NCBI RefSeq assembly: GCF_900199705.1
Contig: NZ_LT904908.1
Coordinates: forward strand, 798,530 to 862,529
Origin: Collinsella provencensis
GTDB lineage: Bacteria > Actinomycetota > Coriobacteriia > Coriobacteriales > Coriobacteriaceae
Direction: 5' to 3'
DNA: 64,000 nucleotides
Each line of letters starts with the position of its first letter. The stretch's first letter is position 1. Made by a program: the position numbers and the translations under genes. Below the pieces are notes generated by a model that saw only the letters and a program-made list of their open reading frames with translations, did not search any database and was not told where the DNA came from. Positions 61,643-64,000 of the stretch are shown one piece after another.

Positions 61643-63181
61643 TTATGGCCTGTTCTCCCGATTCCGCAGCTCCTCGAAGTAGCGGATGATGTCTTCTTCC
61701 GTAATCTCATCGTTGCCGCCGGAGTTGCTGTTGGAGTCGTCGCTCGTATCCTCCTGCTCGGCTTGCAGCGCCTCGTCGGAGCCAAGCGTCACCTCAATCT
61801 GAAGTTCCTTCTTGCCGCGGACAACCGTAAGCGTAACCTCTTCGCCAACCTCGTGCTCGCGCAGGGCGATGATAAGGCCGTCGGCAGAGGCAATTTCCTT
61901 GCCATTCAGGGCAGTCACAATGTCACCCGGTTCAACATCTGCCTCATCGGCAGGACCGTCGTCCACAACCTCGACCACGTACGCCCCGCTGTCAACCGCC
62001 AAGTCCTCTCGATTCGCAATCGAGGCGTTCACGCTCGTGAGCGAAACTCCCAGGTAAGGATGGACCGGGACCTCGCCGTCGATAATCTGGTTAGCGATGT
62101 TGATGGCGTAGTTGGAAGGAATGGCAAAACCCACGCTCGAGCTGGAGCCCGAATAGGATTCAAGCATCGAGCAGATGCCGATAAGCTTGCCTTCAGAGTT
62201 AACCAGCGCACCACCGGAATTGCCAGGGTTAATGGCTGCGTCGGTCTGAATCATGTTGGCATAAATCGCAATGCCGTCGTCATTCATGAGCGCAGTGGAT
62301 CGATAGAGCGCGGAGACGATACCAGCGGAAACAGACTGCTCATTGCCGAAGGGACTGCCCACGGTCATAGCCCACTCGCCCACCACAACATCGTTGGAGT
62401 CGGCGACCTCGATAGGCACGAGCTGAACGTCATCGATTCCCTGGAGCTGAATAACGGCAAGGTCGCTCGATGCGTCGGTACCTACGACCTCCGCCTCATA
62501 GCTCGCACCGTCGTCGGTTGAGACGACAAGCGTGGTCGCGCCCTCGATGACGTGGTAGTTCGTAAGAATATTACCGTCTTCGTCGAGAATCACACCCGAG
62601 CCCACGCCGCCTTCGCCGCTTTCCTCGTCCATAGCGGTAATGGAAACCACCGAAGGCAGCGCCTTTGTGGCCACGGCCTCAGAGAGCGTTGTGTCTTCAG
62701 GGTCGATCTTAATTGACGTGATAGCGGAGCCAACAGGGTCGTTCGTGCTTTCGATGTTCTGTTCGGTAATGCGGAAAACACCAGACATCACGAGCGCGAT
62801 GACGAGCACCGCACCGGCGACCAAGCCGACAAAGGAAGCCAAAAACACCGGAAGCTTTTTTGTTTTCGTCTTTACGACCGTGCGTGTCTCGGTATGCGTG
62901 TGGGACGCGACGTTGCCAGGCACAGGGGGAACCTGCTGCGAGGTGCCGCCACCAGATTGCTGATAGTGCCCGCCAGGAACGCCCTCAGACGCACCAGACG
63001 CAGTACCTGCCTGATCGTAAGACGTGCCAGCAGTCGTCGAATCAAAAGCAGAGGTTGCCCCCGCCGCATACTCCGTAGGCGGAACGGGCGTGGGTTCGAC
63101 CTCAAGGCGCGGCATCGAACCGGTACGCTGGGGTTCCTCGTTTAGGCCGTCGGGACGGCGGGGGATGTTGTCATCACTCAT
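61643..63181 (-). CDS. HtrA/DegP-type serine protease
   Basis: A 512-residue membrane-anchored protease. A long disordered N-terminus rich in Ser, Thr, Gly and Pro (1-105) is cytoplasmic; one membrane segment follows (about 111-133); the trypsin-like domain has His210 (NYHVIEG), Asp240 (SSDLAVIQ) and Ser322 (NPGNSGGALVN); a PDZ domain (about 375-470) and an acidic Ser/Asp/Glu tail end it. It degrades or refolds damaged proteins at the cell surface. The ATG follows AAAGGAA. Confidence 0.95.
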   Translation of the reverse strand: MSDDNIPRRPDGLNEEPQRTGSMPRLEVEPTPVPPTEYAAGATSAFDSTTAGTSYDQAGTASGASEGVPGGHYQQSGGGTSQQVPPVPGNVASHTHTETRTVVKTKTKKLPVFLASFVGLVAGAVLVIALVMSGVFRITEQNIESTNDPVGSAITSIKIDPEDTTLSEAVATKALPSVVSITAMDEESGEGGVGSGVILDEDGNILTNYHVIEGATTLVVSTDDGASYEAEVVGTDASSDLAVIQLQGIDDVQLVPIEVADSNDVVVGEWAMTVGSPFGNEQSVSAGIVSALYRSTALMNDDGIAIYANMIQTDAAINPGNSGGALVNSEGKLIGICSMLESYSGSSSSVGFAIPSNYAINIANQIIDGEVPVHPYLGVSLTSVNASIANREDLAVDSGAYVVEVVDDGPADEADVEPGDIVTALNGKEIASADGLIIALREHEVGEEVTLTVVRGKKELQIEVTLGSDEALQAEQEDTSDDSNSNSGGNDEITEEDIIRYFEELRNRENRP

Positions 63182-63421
63182 AGGGTTCCTTTCGAACGTA
63201 TGTGTCTCGCCAACTGCCTATACGGGCAAAGCGAGCCTCAAATTCACTCCGTTACGTTGTACCCCATACCGTCCCTGCAAAGACAGGGCAAGCCAAAACC
63301 TTAATCGAGTCCTAAGTTAAACGTATGAGAACTTAAGAGATTTGATCGTCATCTATTATAGATGCCACGATATCGGAATACCGCTTCGGTATGCTCCCGA
63401 ACAAACGAGCAGGTGAATCCA

Positions 63422-64000
63422 GTGGATCAGAAGAACGATATACGGAAATACATCGAACGTCACAAGCGTCGTCACGGCATTCGGCCCGCAGGCGATCGAG
63501 CGCTGTGGCAGGTGCAGCGTTTCCTGCGCCGCACCCTCAACATCCGCGAAGGCCGTGCATCCTACAACACGATTCGCAAGCGCTTTGTCAACGGCGCGCG
63601 CCTCACAGGCACCCACTTGTGCATTCTCGTCGCTGCGATGCTCGTGGCCTGCATCGGCCTCGACACGGACTCCGATATCGCCATCATCGGAGCCATGCTC
63701 ATCTGCCCGCTCATGGGATCCGTGCTCGCCATCGCGTACGGACTTGCCACGTTGGATCGCGCCGTTATGCGCGACGCCCTAAGCGGACTTGTGCTTCAAA
63801 TGGCGTTTTGCCTGGCAACTTCAGCGGTGTATTTCTCCCTCTCCCCCATCGCAGAGTTCACGAACGCGCTGATAGAGAACTCGAACCCCACCGCGTGGGA
63901 CCTGCTTGTCGCACTCATCGGCGGCTTTGCGGGCGCGCTAGGCAACTCGCGCGACCAGGAGCCCGCCACGCTCATCTCCGGCGTTGCCGTGGCAACCGCG
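63422..64000 (+). CDS. DUF389 family membrane protein (3' end outside window)
   Basis: A GTG at 63422 opens a frame that continues past the window end (193 codons visible). After a basic N-terminus (about 65 residues) come at least four membrane segments: LCILVAAMLVACIGL, DIAIIGAMLICPLMGSVLAIAYGLA, MAFCLATSAVYFSL and LLVALIGGFAGALG. IIGAMLICPLMGxxLxxxxGLA is the DUF389 signature, and a second family motif is just reached. Function of the family is unknown. AGCAGGTG serves as ribosome-binding site. Confidence 0.88.
   Translation, partial: MDQKNDIRKYIERHKRRHGIRPAGDRALWQVQRFLRRTLNIREGRASYNTIRKRFVNGARLTGTHLCILVAAMLVACIGLDTDSDIAIIGAMLICPLMGSVLAIAYGLATLDRAVMRDALSGLVLQMAFCLATSAVYFSLSPIAEFTNALIENSNPTAWDLLVALIGGFAGALGNSRDQEPATLISGVAVATA

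Overview
The window is chromosomal DNA from a GC-rich gut actinobacterium of the class Coriobacteriia, probably Collinsella or a close relative. This is an inference from the style of the housekeeping genes (guaA, glmS, the gat operon, ligA, ychF, ssrA), the PTS genes and the mobile cargo; no rRNA is present to confirm it. The host backbone carries the end of a lipoate-protein ligase-like gene (2-502), guaA, an asparaginase, a small XRE regulator, ychF, a patatin phospholipase, ssrA (tmRNA), glmS, a beta-glucoside PTS/6-phospho-glucosidase/AraC locus, gatCAB, HPr, a glucose-type EIIA, two transporters, an MTA/SAH nucleosidase, engB, ligA, an HtrA protease and the start of a DUF389 membrane protein.

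Three blocks of acquired DNA interrupt it. (1) About 740-5480 holds decayed ATPase and transposase fragments and then a two-gene operon closely resembling the Mef macrolide efflux pump and the Msr(D) ABC-F ribosome-protection protein. A short leader ORF and mutually exclusive hairpins precede it, as expected for macrolide-responsive attenuation. (2) 5484-26382 is a compact siphovirus-type prophage at the 3' end of guaA. Its integrase lies beside guaA; nearly all genes run leftward in the order integrase, small early genes, terminase, portal, capsid, tail, fibres; three small unknown genes run rightward at the far end. No lysis, repressor or replication gene is recognisable. The core TACTCCCACTC occurs at 742, 5486, 26248 and 26372, so blocks 1 and 2 look like tandem insertions at the guaA end. 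(3) About 33.2-42.7 kb, downstream of ssrA, is an integrative mobilisable element: a GGAACA/TGTTCC repeat cluster, a promoter-driven structured RNA with a terminator, an excisionase-like gene, a D5-type primase-helicase, MobC, a relaxase, a lipoprotein, a ribbon-helix-helix regulator with a shared divergent operator, and a large serine recombinase.

The strongest unexplained signal is in the prophage. The heptamer CTCTTGG (or CCAAGAG) occurs at least 55 times in 20.9 kb, on both strands, in several reading frames and between genes; about 2.6 would be expected by chance, and only about three copies were seen in the other 43 kb. The prophage also has a four-copy 40-nt intergenic block, usually followed by a terminator, and a recurrent ACAACTGAATA motif just before start codons. 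Other notable points are the structured RNA of the mobilisable element, an HPr with aspartate at position 46, several palindromic or tandem intergenic repeats, and a probable -1 frameshift in the tail chaperone. All assignments come from reading the sequence and recalling protein families; no database search was made.
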